This document shows, piece by piece, positions 48,772 through 48,995 of a stretch of 48,995 nt of DNA (its first letter is position 1; the number at the start of each line of letters is the position of its first letter). The translations under genes were made by a program, and so were the position numbers. Below the pieces are notes generated by a model that made no database searches, was not told the origin of the DNA, and worked only from the letters and a program-made list of their open reading frames with translations. The stretch lies in assembly GCA_028695145.1 (NCBI GenBank), contig JAQVJP010000005.1, positions 1 to 48,995 on the forward strand. Direction: 5' to 3'. The DNA comes from Eubacteriales bacterium. GTDB taxonomy: Bacteria > Bacillota > Clostridia > Saccharofermentanales > UBA5734.

Positions 48772-48995
48772 TTACGACGACGCCTGCTTATTTCGAGCCG
48801 GACATCTTCTCCATAGAAACGATAAATCGCGTAATTTCCCATGAGACGGCTTAGAAGGCGCTCATCGTAGGTTTGCTTAAGCGATGACGCGTCAGCGTTG
48901 CTCGATATCACAGTATGGAGACCAGGTTCAAGACGACGGTCAATCAGAGTAAGCAGTTCACTATAACGATTGGCCGCTCTTGTTTCTGTGCCAAG
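48756..48995 (-). CDS. DnaC/DnaI-like ATP-binding helicase loader, C-terminal part; runs off right edge
   Basis: Reverse complement reads LGTETRAANRYSELLTLIDRRLEPGLHTVISSNADASSLKQTYDERLLSRLMGNYAIYRFYGEDVRLEISRRRRNQSKL*, with DnaC-like TE..YSELLTLIDRRL and Y.ERLLSRLMG. Confidence 0.75.
   Translation of the reverse strand, partial: LGTETRAANRYSELLTLIDRRLEPGLHTVISSNADASSLKQTYDERLLSRLMGNYAIYRFYGEDVRLEISRRRRNQSKL

Noticed and set aside
1-48995. CRISPR arrays, prophage, transposons or defence islands
   Set aside because: No regularly spaced repeats, integrase, transposase, or recognisable defence genes in either strand

Overview
This is a gene-dense chromosomal window, probably from an anaerobic Clostridia-like Firmicute (taxon inferred from gene content only). 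It carries about 49 protein-coding genes, counting two that run off the window edges and one pseudogene. I saw no rRNA, tRNA, CRISPR array or transposase. Main blocks, left to right: (1) a minus-strand hexuronate operon (lacI-type regulator, uxaC, uxaB, uxaA start) next to a tandem pair of URO-D/MtaA-fold proteins; (2) an overlapping M24 peptidase-AzlD-AzlC-PdxA operon; (3) PPK2, RidA, and a broken PEP/pyruvate-binding protein gene; (4) amt-glnK; (5) dinB with an SOS box; (6) an ABC-2 transporter; (7) zwf plus a cyclase; (8) a GGDEF/HD-GYP protein; (9) ppa, a YedF-like DsrE protein, DUF6062, a P-loop/Asp23-like protein, yebC, an IMPACT protein, NUDIX, serS and an M29 peptidase; (10) a Crp/Fnr-ferredoxin-hcp-trxB-like redox cluster; (11) a CadA-like P-type ATPase with a CadC-like ArsR regulator; (12) HtrA; (13) rnfCDGEAB; (14) rpmB; (15) an SH3/NlpC-P60-like membrane protein, acpS, manA and a dnaC-like 3' end. 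Most of it is ordinary core and accessory metabolism. The best leads are a 38-bp near-perfect palindrome upstream of the LacI gene, the URO-D pair beside the uronate operon, a 22-bp perfect palindrome between the Crp/Fnr regulator and the ferredoxin-hcp genes, a P-loop/Asp23-like fusion, a probable NlpC/P60 pseudoenzyme, and a pseudogene with two readable lesions. I found nothing I would call a clearly new defence or mobile system.
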